In this document: in pieces, positions 41,712 through 51,522 of the stretch
Position numbering within the stretch: the first letter of the stretch is position 1
How the letters are laid out: the number at the start of each line of letters is the position of its first letter
Assembly: GCA_963772165.1 (NCBI GenBank)
Contig: CAVYWA010000011.1
Location: 186,001 to 250,000 of the forward strand
Length of the DNA stretch: 64,000 nt
Source: JAGVPT01 sp963772165
GTDB lineage: Bacteria; Bacteroidota; Ignavibacteria; UBA10030; UBA8401
Direction of reading: 5' to 3'
Notes under the pieces: generated by a model
Told to the model about the DNA's origin: nothing
The model's input: the letters and a program-made list of their open reading frames with translations, nothing else
Database searches by the model: none
Made by a program: the position numbers and the translations under genes

Positions 41712-42976
41712 ATGTCGTTTAACGGGAAGGCGCGTCGTGTTGTCGTAACCGGAATGGGTGCTGTGACCCCGATTGGCTTGACGGTCGCAGACTTCTGGAA
41801 GAATGCGCTTGCCGGTATGAGCGGCGCCGCCCCCATTACATATTTTGACACGACACAATACGATACGAAATTTGCGGCGGAGTTGAAAGCGGTTTGACCC
41901 GCTGAACTATATGGATCGCAAAATGGTTCAGCGCGTTGACCCGTTCACGCAATATGCCTTTGCAGCGGCCGACGAAGCAGTAAAAGATTCGGCCATTGAC
42001 TTCACAAAAGGTCCGGGCGATCGGGCCGGCATTATCTTCGGCTCCGGCATCGGCGGCATGCTGACATTCCAGCGTCAGCATGAGACGCTCGTGGAAACAA
42101 AAGGCCCCCACCGCATTAGCCCGTTTTTTATCCCGATGATGATCGCAGATATTGCCGCCGGAAGAATTTCCATGAAGTACGGCTTAAAAGGGTCCGAACT
42201 ATGCAACAACGTCGGCATGTGCGACGGCATCGCATGCAATCGGCGACGCGTTCATCCTGATCCAGCGCGGAGATGCGGATGTGATGCTCAGCGGCGGGTC
42301 CGAGGCAGGAATTTGTCCGATGGGGATCGGCGGCTTTAATGCGCTGCGGGCACTCTCCACCCGCAACGATGCACCGGAAAAGGCGAGCAGACCATTTGAC
42401 AAAGACCGTGACGGGTTTGTCATGGGCGAAGGGGGCGGTGTCTTGATCCTTGAAGAACTTGGCCATGCAATGCAGCGTGGAGCAAAGATTTACGCCGAGA
42501 TTGCCGGGATCGGATTCACCGCCGACGCACACCATATCACCGACCCGGCTCCAGGAGGAGAAGGTGCGGTTCGTTCGATGAGGGCAGCTATCCGCGACGC
42601 GGGAGTTTCGCCGAATGAGGTGGACTACGTTAACGCACACGGCACGTCAACGCCGGCAAACGACCGGAACGAAACTGCAGCAATGAAAACGGTCTTCGGC
42701 GACCATGCAAAAAAGCTTGCCGTGAATTCGACAAAATCGATGGTTGGACATTTGCTCGGCGCGTCGGGGGCGGTTGGATCGATTGCTACCGTGATGAGCA
42801 TTGTCGAAAACAAGATTCATCCCACCATCAACTACGAGACTCCCGACCCCGACTGCGATCTTTTCTATGTGCCGAATACTTCCATTGAAAAAGAAGTAAC
42901 AATTGCGTTATGCAATACGTTCGGGTTCGGCGGCCACAACGCCACCTTGCTGTTTAGAAAATATCAGGAGAATTAA
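41712..42976 (+). CDS. fabF: Beta-ketoacyl-ACP synthase II, two apparent frameshifts
   Basis: The product is the elongating condensing enzyme, about 420 residues when repaired. The first part (RRVVVTGMGAVTPIGLTVAD) stops at 41895-41897. One missing T in the TTT run at 41893-41895 restores GFDPLNYMDRKMVQRVDPF. One extra base near 42193 (GGGTCC) must be removed to continue as PNYATTSACATASHAIGDAF, which holds the catalytic Cys. The third part carries HGTSTPANDRNET and NSTKSMVGHLLGASGA, the two histidine motifs, and FGFGGHNATLLF. All active-site residues survive in one of the three frames. Since the gene is essential in most bacteria, indel errors in the sequence are the simplest reading. Confidence 0.88.
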
Positions 42977-42992
42977 GAGGACAAGTACCGGT

Positions 42993-43799
42993 GTGAGCAG
43001 TTTACGTCGATGGGTCCAAAATTTTTTCCGCACCGCGCCAGCATTTCCTGCGCACTCTCTTTCTGAACTCTATTCCAAGGTTGATTTCAAACGTTTTGAA
43101 AGCGTACTTCAGCATCGCATTCGAACGAAAAGGCTTTTCTTCCAGGCGGTTCTCCACAGATCCTACCTGCAGTTCACCGGAATGCCGGAAATTCATTCGA
43201 ACGAGCGCCTCGAATTTCTCGGCGATTCAATTTTAAATATGGTCGTCGCGGAGCGGTTATATATGCTTTATCCCGATGCGGAAGAAGGCGACCTGACAAT
43301 CATGAGGGCGCGGCTCGTGAATCGAAAAGCTCTGGTCTATTACGCAAAAAAAATACATCTGCGCGACTTTCTTCTTCTCAGCAACAGCGCTTCTCAGACG
43401 GCAGAAAAAGGGGCGGATACGATTCTCGCGGATGCCTACGAGGCTGTCATCGGAGCCGTGTACCTCGACGGTGGATTGGACGAGGCAAAACGGTTTGTCG
43501 AACGCCAGTTGACCAGCGTGCTGAAGGAAGGTTCACTCCATGAAGCCGATGAGAATTACAAAAGTGCTTTGCTTGAATATGCTCAGGCAAACGGCAGGCC
43601 TCTTCCGCACTACACGATCGTGAAGGAAGAAGGGCCTGACCATGACCGAACATTTACCGTTGAAGTCTCTGTCGGCGATGGGATGTCGGGTGTCGGAATG
43701 GGGAAAAATAAGAAAGAAGCCGAGCAAGCTGCTGCACACCATGCCCTGTCTTTTTTGGGACAACAACAGTCGGCTGCAAGGGAACATTCAGCCTCCTAA
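42993..43799 (+). CDS. rnc: Ribonuclease III
   Basis: A 268-residue double-strand-specific endoribonuclease for rRNA and mRNA processing. The catalytic signature NERLEFLGDSILNMVVAERL and the second acidic site ADAYEAVIGAVYLDGG are intact. The C-terminal double-stranded RNA-binding domain spans about residues 190-262 (NYKSALLEYAQANGRPLPHY, GKNKKEAEQAAAHHAL). No ATG fronts the domain; the GTG at 42993 with AGAGGA about 10 bases upstream is the likely start. It follows fabF by 16 bases, the common bacterial fabF-rnc arrangement. Confidence 0.93.
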   Translation: MSSLRRWVQNFFRTAPAFPAHSLSELYSKVDFKRFESVLQHRIRTKRLFFQAVLHRSYLQFTGMPEIHSNERLEFLGDSILNMVVAERLYMLYPDAEEGDLTIMRARLVNRKALVYYAKKIHLRDFLLLSNSASQTAEKGADTILADAYEAVIGAVYLDGGLDEAKRFVERQLTSVLKEGSLHEADENYKSALLEYAQANGRPLPHYTIVKEEGPDHDRTFTVEVSVGDGMSGVGMGKNKKEAEQAAAHHALSFLGQQQSAAREHSAS

Positions 43800-43837
43800 A
43801 TAATCGCTTTTCATTTTTCGACTCAATAATTACTGAA

Positions 43838-46741
43838 ATGATTAACCCGATTTTTCAAGATGAGAAATTCCAATCCCGCCATCTCGGCCCGGGCAACGAA
43901 GAACTGGACGCAATGCTGCGCGTTATCGGTGTCGACTCGCTCGATACATTGATTGACGAGACGATTCCAGCGAGCATACGGATGAACGCACCCTTGAAGC
44001 TTCCTCAGGCAATCAGCGAATACAGGTTTCTTCAGGAGATGCGAACGATCGCGGGGAAAAATACGGTCGTGAAGTCCATGCTTGGCCAGGGCTACTATGA
44101 TTGTGTAACACCGGCTGTTATTCAGCGGAATATTTTTGAGAATCCGGGATGGTATACGCAGTATACCCCTTACCAGCCGGAAATATCTCAAGGGAGGTTG
44201 GAAGCACTCCTCAATTACCAGACCATGGTCATGGATATGACGGGAATGCAAGTTGCCAACGCATCGCTGTTAGATGAAGGGACGGCTGCTGCGGAAGCGA
44301 TGACGATGGTCTATAACATTGTCAATAAGAATCTGGGCGGTTTGCCGAGGAATCGTTTTTTTGTTTCTGAAAAATGTTTTGCGCAAACGATTGACGTTAT
44401 CAAAACACGTGCGCAATGTATCGGCATCGACATCGTCGTGGGCAATCACGAAAAGATTTCTTTCGATGAATCTTATTTCGGCGCGATTGTGCAGTATCCC
44501 GATGAACGGGGTGCCGTGATGGATTATCGGTCATTTATCGCCTCGGTGCACGGCAGCGGAGCGTTAGCTGTCGTCGCAGCCGATTTGCTGAGCCTCGCTC
44601 TCCTCAAGCCCCCTGGGGAATTTGGCGCAGACGTTGTCGTCGGATCGACACAGCGGTTCGGAATTCCGATGGGGTACGGCGGGCCGCACGCGGCCTTTTT
44701 TGCAACGAGAAGTGAATTCATCCGGCACATGCCGGGAAGAATCATCGGCGTCTCCGTCGACGCGCAAAACAGCAGGGCCTATCGCATGACGCTGCAGACA
44801 CGGGAACAGCATATTCGCCGCGAGAAAGCGACGTCGAACATTTGTACGGCGCAAGCGCTCCTTGCGATCATGGCAGGGATGTATGCCGTCTATCATGGTC
44901 CGGATGGGATTAAAAGAATTGCGTCTCGAGTTCACGCCCTTGCCCAGGTTTTGCACTCGGAGCTGAAAGAGCTCGGGTATGCACAGTCGAATCGGGTTTG
45001 GTTTGATACGCTGATGATTGATGCGGGAGCGCACGCCGACGCGATTATTGACGCCGGGGTTTCGTCGGGGTATAATTTCCGTCGCATCGATGCAACGCAT
45101 ATAGGGATATCGGTGGATGAGACCACAGCGCTCGGGGATATTTTTGCAGTGAAAGAAATTTTTGCTCACGCAGTCCGTGCAGCACATGCACACGCAGACC
45201 TTGGTGAGAAATATTCTTCACTTGCAATCGAGTACCCTGAACCGTATGCCCGAACCAGCCCGTACCTCCAGCATCCAATTTTTTCGATGTATCATTCAGA
45301 AACCGAAATGATGCGGTATCTTAAAAGCCTGGAGAACAAAGACCTTTCGTTGACGCAATCGATGATCCCGCTCGGATCGTGCACAATGAAGCTCAACGCG
45401 GCAACCGAGCTCATACCTGTGAGCTGGCGTGAATTTGCCGGCCTTCATCCATTTGCCCCTCTTCAACAGGCAGAGGGCTATCATCAAATTTTTAGAGAGC
45501 TGGAATCGGCATTGTGTCATATTACGGGATTGGCAGCCGCTTCACTCCAACCGAACTCGGGGGCACAGGGAGAATTTACGGGCCTGCTCGTGATACGCGC
45601 GTACCATGCAGAGAGGGGGGAATCTCATCGAAACGTTGCACTCATTCCTTCGTCGGCACATGGGACAAATCCAGCCAGTGCAACGATGGCCGGATTAAAG
45701 GTTGTCGTCGTTGCATGCGATGATACCGGGAATATCGATGTTGGTGACCTGCGGGCTAAAGCGGCGCAGTACAAAGATACCCTTGCGGCTTTAATGGTGA
45801 CCTACCCGTCAACGCACGGAGTGTTTGAAGAACGCGTGAAAGAGATTTGCAGTATTATTCATGACAATGGCGGGCTGGTGTACATGGATGGTGCAAACTT
45901 GAACGCGCAGGTCGGCGTTACAAGTCCTGCCATCATCGGGGCAGACGTTTGCCACATCAACCTGCATAAAACTTTCAGTATTCCTCATGGCGGAGGCGGC
46001 CCGGGTATGGGACCGATCTGCGTGGCCAAACATCTTGCACCTTATTTACCGGGTCATCCGGTGGTTAAGACCGGCGGCGAAAAAGCCCTGCACGCAGTCG
46101 CATCGGCTCCATGGTCCAGTGCGAGCATCCTTCTCATTTCGTACGCGTACATCAAAATGCTCGGCGGTGAAGGAGTTAGAGAAGCAACACGGTATGCCAT
46201 CCTCAACGCAAACTATTTAAAAGCTAAGCTCGAACCGCATTTTAACATTCTTTACCAGGGGAAGAATGGCAGAGTCGCCCACGAATTTATCCTTGACATG
46301 AAAGAGTTCAAAGAAAAATGCCGCGTCGATGTGGAGGATATTTCAAAACGATTGATGGATTACGGATTCCACGCTCCAACAGTTTCATTCCCCGTTCATG
46401 ATACGCTGATGGTTGAGCCGACCGAAAGCGAGTCGCAAGCGGAGCTTGACAGGTTTGCCGACGCGCTCATTTCAATTAAAAAAGAAATTGAGGAAGTCGC
46501 AAACGGCACTGCGGACAGGACGGATAACGTTCTTAAGAATGCCCCGCACACCGCCGCGGAGGCGACAAAAAATGAATGGGATCATTCGTACTCCAGGGTG
46601 AAAGCAGTTTACCCGCTTCCCGATGTCCGTCAGCACAAATTTTGGCCGAGCGTCGGACGCATTAACAACACGTACGGCGATAAAAACATCGTATGCAGCT
46701 GCCCGCCGATCGAATCGTATGCAGAAGAGCAGGCCCAATGA
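43838..46741 (+). CDS. gcvP: Glycine dehydrogenase (decarboxylating), P-protein
   Basis: A 967-residue single-chain P-protein of the glycine cleavage system, which decarboxylates glycine with pyridoxal phosphate and passes the methylamine group to the H-protein lipoyl arm. Both halves are fused, as in E. coli and mitochondria. The N-terminal half opens with FQSRHLGPGNEELDAMLRVI; the C-terminal half binds PLP at Lys711 in HINLHKTFSIPHGGGGPG. GSCTMKLN and PNSGAQGEF are also present. No gcvT or gcvH is nearby and there is no room for a glycine riboswitch in the 38-base gap before it. Its stop overlaps the next start (ATGA). Confidence 0.95.
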   Translation: MINPIFQDEKFQSRHLGPGNEELDAMLRVIGVDSLDTLIDETIPASIRMNAPLKLPQAISEYRFLQEMRTIAGKNTVVKSMLGQGYYDCVTPAVIQRNIFENPGWYTQYTPYQPEISQGRLEALLNYQTMVMDMTGMQVANASLLDEGTAAAEAMTMVYNIVNKNLGGLPRNRFFVSEKCFAQTIDVIKTRAQCIGIDIVVGNHEKISFDESYFGAIVQYPDERGAVMDYRSFIASVHGSGALAVVAADLLSLALLKPPGEFGADVVVGSTQRFGIPMGYGGPHAAFFATRSEFIRHMPGRIIGVSVDAQNSRAYRMTLQTREQHIRREKATSNICTAQALLAIMAGMYAVYHGPDGIKRIASRVHALAQVLHSELKELGYAQSNRVWFDTLMIDAGAHADAIIDAGVSSGYNFRRIDATHIGISVDETTALGDIFAVKEIFAHAVRAAHAHADLGEKYSSLAIEYPEPYARTSPYLQHPIFSMYHSETEMMRYLKSLENKDLSLTQSMIPLGSCTMKLNAATELIPVSWREFAGLHPFAPLQQAEGYHQIFRELESALCHITGLAAASLQPNSGAQGEFTGLLVIRAYHAERGESHRNVALIPSSAHGTNPASATMAGLKVVVVACDDTGNIDVGDLRAKAAQYKDTLAALMVTYPSTHGVFEERVKEICSIIHDNGGLVYMDGANLNAQVGVTSPAIIGADVCHINLHKTFSIPHGGGGPGMGPICVAKHLAPYLPGHPVVKTGGEKALHAVASAPWSSASILLISYAYIKMLGGEGVREATRYAILNANYLKAKLEPHFNILYQGKNGRVAHEFILDMKEFKEKCRVDVEDISKRLMDYGFHAPTVSFPVHDTLMVEPTESESQAELDRFADALISIKKEIEEVANGTADRTDNVLKNAPHTAAEATKNEWDHSYSRVKAVYPLPDVRQHKFWPSVGRINNTYGDKNIVCSCPPIESYAEEQAQ

Positions 46742-47145
46742 TCACCGACGATGCGGAGATTCGGTCAATACTCGCTTCATCAAAAACGATCGCTGTTGTC
46801 GGCGCGTCCCCTAAACCGTGGCGCGACAGCGGTTCCATCGCGCTCTTCCTTGCCGGGAAAAAGTATACGGTGTATCCGGTGAACCCCAAGTACGAAGAAG
46901 TGCTCGGCATGAAATCCTACCCTGACCTCAAAAGCATTCCGGGCAAGATTGATATCGTCGATATTTTCCGAAATGCAAACGAGGTTGAGCCTGTTGTTGA
47001 TGAAGCTGTTCTCGTCGGAGCACGATGCGTATGGATGCAGCTTGGCGTTATCAACGAACGCGCCGCCGCACGGGCAGAATCGGCGGGGCTGAAAGTCATT
47101 ATGGACCGGTGCATCGCGATCGAACACCGCGCCTTGATGCACTGA
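46738..47145 (+). CDS. CoA-binding domain protein
   Basis: A 135-residue protein consisting of a single CoA-binding Rossmann domain of the YccU type. Motifs are IRSILASSKTIAVVGASPKP, SIALFLAGKKYTVYPVNPKY, DIVDIFRNANEVEPVVDEAV and VWMQLGVINERAAARAESAG followed by MDRCIAIEH. It is cytoplasmic; members bind coenzyme A but their role is unsettled. The ATG overlaps the gcvP stop codon (ATGA), which fixes the start and suggests coupled translation. A strong terminator follows. Confidence 0.88.
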   Translation: MITDDAEIRSILASSKTIAVVGASPKPWRDSGSIALFLAGKKYTVYPVNPKYEEVLGMKSYPDLKSIPGKIDIVDIFRNANEVEPVVDEAVLVGARCVWMQLGVINERAAARAESAGLKVIMDRCIAIEHRALMH

Positions 47146-47163
47146 TTTTTTTATTGTATGTTG

Positions 47164-47208
47164 AAAGTAGACTTGAGAATTCATTTCTTTTTCAAGTCTA
47201 CTTTTTTA
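47164..47208 (+). terminator. Intrinsic terminator of the gcvP operon
   Basis: AAAGTAGACTTGA (47164-47176) and TCAAGTCTACTTT (47192-47204) form a perfect 13-bp stem with a 15-base loop, followed by TTTATT. It ends the long plus-strand operon and lies just before the Omp85-like gene. Confidence 0.85.
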
Positions 47209-47222
47209 TTCCCCAAACTCGA

Positions 47223-48557
47223 ATGAGATTTCCCGTTTTTCTCCTTGCCGCGATTGCCGTTGTTCCTTTTAGGATCCTGGCGCAAGATTCGTCACAGGTA
47301 GCGCTTCCGGATTTTCCCGATTCCACGTTGACCGTCTCAAGCATCATTATCGGGGGAAATGAATCGACGAAAGATTTCATCATCGAACGCGAAATGTCGC
47401 TTAAGGTCGGCTCCTTGCTTACGCGCGAGGCTGTTGCCTACGACATCAATCGTATTTACAGCCTTGAGCTGTTTAACAAAGTCGAGATTCACGTCGTCCC
47501 GGATTCTACAACGGCAACGTTGATTGTCTTCGTCAGCGAACGCTGGTATTTTTATCCGTTTCCGATCGCCGGGTTTAAGGATCATGAATGGACGCACTTT
47601 TATTATGGTGCAGGCGTCGTTCATACAAATTTCCGCGGACGGAATGAGCTTGTCAACACTCAATTCGCGCTGGGGTACGACCCGTATGCTTCGGTGCAAT
47701 ATGTCGACCCGGCATTCGACCCCGAGCATAATTTGTACTTTTCCACAAAAGCATCGTATTCAATCCAAAAAAACCTGAGCCTTGTTTCGCTCGCTTCCGG
47801 CCCGAATTTCGACGAAAAGCTTATCGACGGGCAAGTTGCGTTCGGGAAAAGGTTTTCATTGTACACTACCGTAACGGCGACCGTTGAATATACCAGCTTG
47901 AGTGTTTCCGACAATCGGGCGGGACGTACGCTTTCTCCAGACGGTACGGACAATTTCTTTTCCTTGCATGCCGACTACGTCTATGACACGCGCGATTTAA
48001 GCGAATATTCTCGGCTCGGAACGCTGGCGACCATCGACATTTCAAAGTATGGTCTTGACAACAAGTACGTCGACTATCAGCGTTATTCAATAGATTTTCG
48101 AAGGTTTGTTCCAATCTATTTCAATTCATCGTTTGTTTTTCGTGTCTTCGGAAGTGCAGTGCAGGGGGGTGACGATCCGAATTACGGCCATGTATTTTTC
48201 GGGTATGCAGATAGGATTCGCGGCAGATTCCAAACAATCGTCGAAGGGGACGACATTCTCGGGGCAAAAGCGGAGGTTCGCCTTCCAATTATTTCGCCTG
48301 CCTACCTCCGTCTTGAAGAAATTCCTATCGAACAATTCAGGGATATCCGCTACGCGCTGTACTTCACAATCTTTAGCGATGCGGGAACCGTGTGGTACAG
48401 AAATCAGCCGGTCTTGTTGAATAATTTTCTTTCAGGCTACGGCGTTGGGCTGAACCTCCTTTTTTCGTACAGTTTTGTAGGGCGGATTGAATACGCGTTT
48501 GGCGGGCCGGGATTTCACAATGGACAATTGATTCTCGACCTCGGCGCCTCGCTGTAA
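47223..48557 (+). CDS. Omp85/BamA-like outer-membrane protein with a single POTRA
   Basis: A 444-residue exported protein. After the signal peptide (RFPVFLLAAIAVVPFRILAQ) one POTRA-like domain follows, about residues 38-110: TVSSIIIGGNESTKDFIIER, VAYDINRIYSLELFNKVEIH, ATLIVFVSERW. The remainder is a beta-barrel of the surface antigen/D15 type (LHADYVYDTRDLSEYSRLG, ending GQLILDLGASL). BamA itself has four to five POTRA domains and about 800 residues, so this is a short relative, perhaps TamA-like or a separate export barrel; substrate unknown. No clear binding site precedes the ATG, which lies 15 bases after a terminator. Confidence 0.75.
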   Translation: MRFPVFLLAAIAVVPFRILAQDSSQVALPDFPDSTLTVSSIIIGGNESTKDFIIEREMSLKVGSLLTREAVAYDINRIYSLELFNKVEIHVVPDSTTATLIVFVSERWYFYPFPIAGFKDHEWTHFYYGAGVVHTNFRGRNELVNTQFALGYDPYASVQYVDPAFDPEHNLYFSTKASYSIQKNLSLVSLASGPNFDEKLIDGQVAFGKRFSLYTTVTATVEYTSLSVSDNRAGRTLSPDGTDNFFSLHADYVYDTRDLSEYSRLGTLATIDISKYGLDNKYVDYQRYSIDFRRFVPIYFNSSFVFRVFGSAVQGGDDPNYGHVFFGYADRIRGRFQTIVEGDDILGAKAEVRLPIISPAYLRLEEIPIEQFRDIRYALYFTIFSDAGTVWYRNQPVLLNNFLSGYGVGLNLLFSYSFVGRIEYAFGGPGFHNGQLILDLGASL

Positions 48558-48622
48558 GGAGTCGATAACACCAATCATGCTCGGCGGATACAATTTCATA
48601 TTTATGGCAATGGAGACTCATC

Positions 48623-49345
48623 GTGTCTAAGGATTTCTTTTATGCAGACCCCGCAAAGATCGGAGAACACTTTCTCACGATCGAAGGGGATGAATCGAAA
48701 CACATTGTTCGTGTGCTGAGGAAGTCCGAAGGAGAGTTATTGTGGGTTGTCGACGGTGTCGACCGCGCGTACGAGGTTGTCATCCGTTCCATTGGCCAGC
48801 ACGCCATCGAGTGCGAAATACTTTCTGTCCACGAACGCCTCAATGAACCGGAAATCGAAGTGACGCTCGCTGTTGCGGTTCTCAAAAATCCCTCGCGTAT
48901 GGAATGGCTGATAGAAAAGGGAACGGAGCTCGGGATTCGCCGGTTCATTCCTGTTTCAACATCACGCACTGTCGCGCATTCGTCCAAAGAAAATCGATGG
49001 AAAAAAATTGCTCTATCGGCGATGAAACAGTCGGGGCGCAGCTATCTCCCGCAAATCTACCCCCTGACGGATATGGAATCGGTCATGCATCATGCAAGCG
49101 TGTTCGATTTGAAGATTATCCCGTATGAACAGACGGACGAAGTCCTTTTCATTGCAGAAGCACTCCGCCACAGACAAAAACCGACCTCCGCATTAATTGT
49201 TATCGGGCCCGAGGGGGGATTTACGGAAGAAGAAATTCATTCTGCCGAGCGGGCAGGATTTATTCAGGTCTCGCTCGGGAAACGGAGATTGCGCACAGAA
49301 ACTGCCGCTATTGTAGCTGCATCGTGGGTGATTGGGAATTATTAA
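48623..49345 (+). CDS. rsmE: 16S rRNA (uracil-1498-N3)-methyltransferase
   Basis: A 240-residue SPOUT-class methyltransferase acting on U1498 of 16S rRNA. The N-terminal PUA-like domain (HFLTIEGDESKHIVRVLRKS) and the C-terminal knot motifs IVIGPEGGFTEEEI and LGKRRLRTETAAIVA, which bind S-adenosylmethionine, are intact, as is ISTSRT-like PVSTSRTVAH. The start is a GTG with GGAGA about seven bases upstream. It converges on clpX with a terminator between them. Confidence 0.93.
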   Translation: MSKDFFYADPAKIGEHFLTIEGDESKHIVRVLRKSEGELLWVVDGVDRAYEVVIRSIGQHAIECEILSVHERLNEPEIEVTLAVAVLKNPSRMEWLIEKGTELGIRRFIPVSTSRTVAHSSKENRWKKIALSAMKQSGRSYLPQIYPLTDMESVMHHASVFDLKIIPYEQTDEVLFIAEALRHRQKPTSALIVIGPEGGFTEEEIHSAERAGFIQVSLGKRRLRTETAAIVAASWVIGNY

Positions 49346-49357
49346 CTGGTAAGATAT

Positions 49358-49486
49358 CCACGAAGGAAACGAAAAGGCACAAAGGTATAGATTCGTCTTG
49401 CGAGAGTCAATATTTCCTTCCATAAAGAATTTGTTAAAAAGATGAGCAGAATTACTTTCTTTTTGTGTCCTTCGTGAACTTCGTGG
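49358..49486. repeat. Inverted CCACGAAGG...CACAAAGG repeats
   Basis: CCACGAAGGAAACGAAAAGG (from 49358) and CCTTCGTGAACTTCGTGG (ending 49486) are imperfect inverse copies of one repeat, CCACGAAG-xxCACGAA type, with 73 bases between them. They lie between the convergent rsmE and clpX genes. Such repeats are widespread between genes in many bacterial phyla. Confidence 0.55.
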
Positions 49487-49502
49487 GTGATTCAATAATG
49501 AA

Positions 49503-49534
49503 AAGAGCCGCCCGCGTTTGCACGGTCGGCTCTT
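49503..49534. terminator. Bidirectional terminator between rsmE and clpX
   Basis: AAGAGCCG (49503-49510) pairs with CGGCTCTT (49527-49534). The plus strand continues into CTATTTT and the minus strand into TCATTATT, so the hairpin could serve both convergent genes. It lies 23 bases beyond the clpX stop codon. Confidence 0.7.
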
Positions 49535-49557
49535 CTATTTTAAATTCACAATATTTG

Positions 49558-50817
49558 TTACGCGGATTTACGCTCCTCGAAGAGATACATCGGCTCTTTC
49601 TTCTTCGCGATCGTATCTTTCGTGATGATGCATTTTGTAATATTCGGGCGCGAGGGGAGATAGTACATGATATCGACCATCGTCTCTTCGATGACTGCCC
49701 GTAATGCTCGAGCCCCAGTCCCGCGCGCCATCGCTTTCTGGACAATTGACCTCAGGGCCTCTTCCTCAAATTCCAGTTCCACTCCTTCATACTTGAAGAG
49801 CTTTTGAAATTGCTTCACCAGCGCATTTTTTGGCTCAACAAGAATGTTCATCAAGGCGTCTTCCGACAGCGAATGCAGCGTTGAGATCACAGGAAGCCTG
49901 CCGATGAACTCCGGAATAAGACCGTATTTCAGCAAATCATCCGGTTCCACTTGCTTCAAGTACTCGTCGGTGTTGTAATCTTTTTTCCCACGCAGGTCGG
50001 CCCCGAACCCCATCGGGTTCTGGCTGACGCGTTTCGCGATAATTTTGTCCAACCCTTCGAACGCTCCGCCGCAGATAAAAAGAATATTCTTCGTGTTCAC
50101 ATTGATGAGGCTTTGTTCCGGGTGCTTGCGTCCTCCTTTCGGCGGAACACCCGCAAGCGTTCCTTCCAGAATCTTCAGCAGCGCTTGCTGCACACCCTCG
50201 CCGGAAACGTCGCGGGTAATCGATGCACTGTCGCTTTTCCGCGAAATCTTATCGATCTCGTCGATGTACACGATTCCCCGCTCAGCCCGTTCTACATTGT
50301 ATTCCGCGTTTTGCAGAAGATAGACAAGAATAGTCTCGACATCGTCTCCGACGTATCCCGCTTCGGTGAGCGTTGTTGCGTCGGCGATCGCGAACGGAAC
50401 ATCCAAGATCCTCGCAAGGGTCTGAGCCAGAAGGGTTTTTCCGGTCCCGGTCGGGCCGATGAGGAGAATGTTGCTCTTTTCTATCTCAACCTCATCGAGC
50501 GCCTGAAGATGATCTTTTGAATCGATGCGCTTGTAATGATTGTACACTGCGACCGACAATGTTTTCTTCGCCTGGTCTTGACCGATCACATACTGGTCGA
50601 GTGCTTCTTTGAGCTGCTCCGGTGTGAGGCCGGCCTTTCCTTTCCCCTTCTTTTTGGGGAAAGCGGCCATGTTGCTCCGGATAATATCCACAGAGCTCGA
50701 AACACAATGGTCGCAGATATAAACATCCGGCCCGGCAATAATGCTGGAGACTTCTTCAGGGCCACGCCCGCAGAACGAGCAGTGGATTTTTTCGTCGCCT
50801 TTTTGTTTTTGACTCAT
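49558..50817 (-). CDS. clpX: ATP-dependent Clp protease ATP-binding subunit ClpX
   Basis: A 419-residue AAA+ unfoldase that feeds substrates to ClpP. The N-terminal zinc-binding domain has four cysteines (CSFCGRG and CDHC). Walker A is GPTGTGKT, Walker B VYIDEIDKI, and sensor and pore segments are intact. An IGF-type ClpP-binding loop lies near NPMGFGADLRGKK, where the sequence reads MGFGA. Length is usual. It is the last gene of tig-clpP-clpX on the minus strand, 29 bases after clpP. Confidence 0.96.
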   Translation of the reverse strand: MSQKQKGDEKIHCSFCGRGPEEVSSIIAGPDVYICDHCVSSSVDIIRSNMAAFPKKKGKGKAGLTPEQLKEALDQYVIGQDQAKKTLSVAVYNHYKRIDSKDHLQALDEVEIEKSNILLIGPTGTGKTLLAQTLARILDVPFAIADATTLTEAGYVGDDVETILVYLLQNAEYNVERAERGIVYIDEIDKISRKSDSASITRDVSGEGVQQALLKILEGTLAGVPPKGGRKHPEQSLINVNTKNILFICGGAFEGLDKIIAKRVSQNPMGFGADLRGKKDYNTDEYLKQVEPDDLLKYGLIPEFIGRLPVISTLHSLSEDALMNILVEPKNALVKQFQKLFKYEGVELEFEEEALRSIVQKAMARGTGARALRAVIEETMVDIMYYLPSRPNITKCIITKDTIAKKKEPMYLFEERKSA

Positions 50818-50846
50818 TGCAATGTTCCGAGATCGAAGATGATTGA

Positions 50847-51485
50847 TTATTTTTCTTTTTTCGGTTCAGCTGCCCGTTTTACCAGCACGGAATCGATGAT
50901 GCCGTACGCTTTTGCTTCTTCGGCGGAGAGATATTTATCCCTGTCGGTGTCGCGCTTGACGTCTTCGATGGATTTTCCGGAATGATGAGCGATGATCTCG
51001 TTGAGCCGCGTTTTCGTGTTCAGAATTTCGTCCACCTGAATGCTGATATCCGACGCCGTTCCCTGGACGCCGCCCCACGGCTGGTGAATCATGATGCGCG
51101 AGTTGGGGAGTGCTTTGCGCTTTCCCTTCGTGCCCGCGAGCAAAAGCACTGCACCCATGCTCGCAGCCATGCCGACGCACATCGTCGACACATCGGGACG
51201 AATGTATTGCATCGTATCGTAAATTGCTAAGCCGGCGGTGACGCTTCCCCCCGGGCTGTTGATGTAGAGATGAACGTCTTTCTCCGGGTCCTCGGCTTCC
51301 AAAAAGATCATCTGGGCAACGATCAGGCTCGCTACCACATCGTCGATTGCCGTGCCGACGAAAATGATCCGCTCTTTGAGCAGCCGGGAAAAAATATCGA
51401 AGGCGCGCTCACCGCGGCTTGTTTGTTCGACAACCATCGGAACGAGCTGGTTGTAAAGGTCGTAGGGTTTGTTCGAATGAACCAT
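50847..51485 (-). CDS. clpP: ATP-dependent Clp protease proteolytic subunit
   Basis: A 212-residue serine protease forming the double-ring ClpP chamber. Catalytic Ser109 lies in CVGMAASMGAVLL and His134 in RIMIHQPWGG; the Asp is in the VKRDTDRDKYLSA segment. YINSPGGSVTAG is the substrate-binding strand. It is preceded by tig and followed by clpX, so quality control genes form one operon. The short N-terminus (VHSNKPYDLYNQLVPMVVEQ) resembles processed ClpP propeptides. Confidence 0.96.
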   Translation of the reverse strand: MVHSNKPYDLYNQLVPMVVEQTSRGERAFDIFSRLLKERIIFVGTAIDDVVASLIVAQMIFLEAEDPEKDVHLYINSPGGSVTAGLAIYDTMQYIRPDVSTMCVGMAASMGAVLLLAGTKGKRKALPNSRIMIHQPWGGVQGTASDISIQVDEILNTKTRLNEIIAHHSGKSIEDVKRDTDRDKYLSAEEAKAYGIIDSVLVKRAAEPKKEK

Positions 51486-51522
51486 GTGAAGAAAATCCTT
51501 TCTACGTTATTGGTGCAAAGAA

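Noticed and set aside
43800..43837. Glycine riboswitch ahead of gcvP
   Set aside because: Only 38 bases separate rnc and gcvP, too few for an aptamer.
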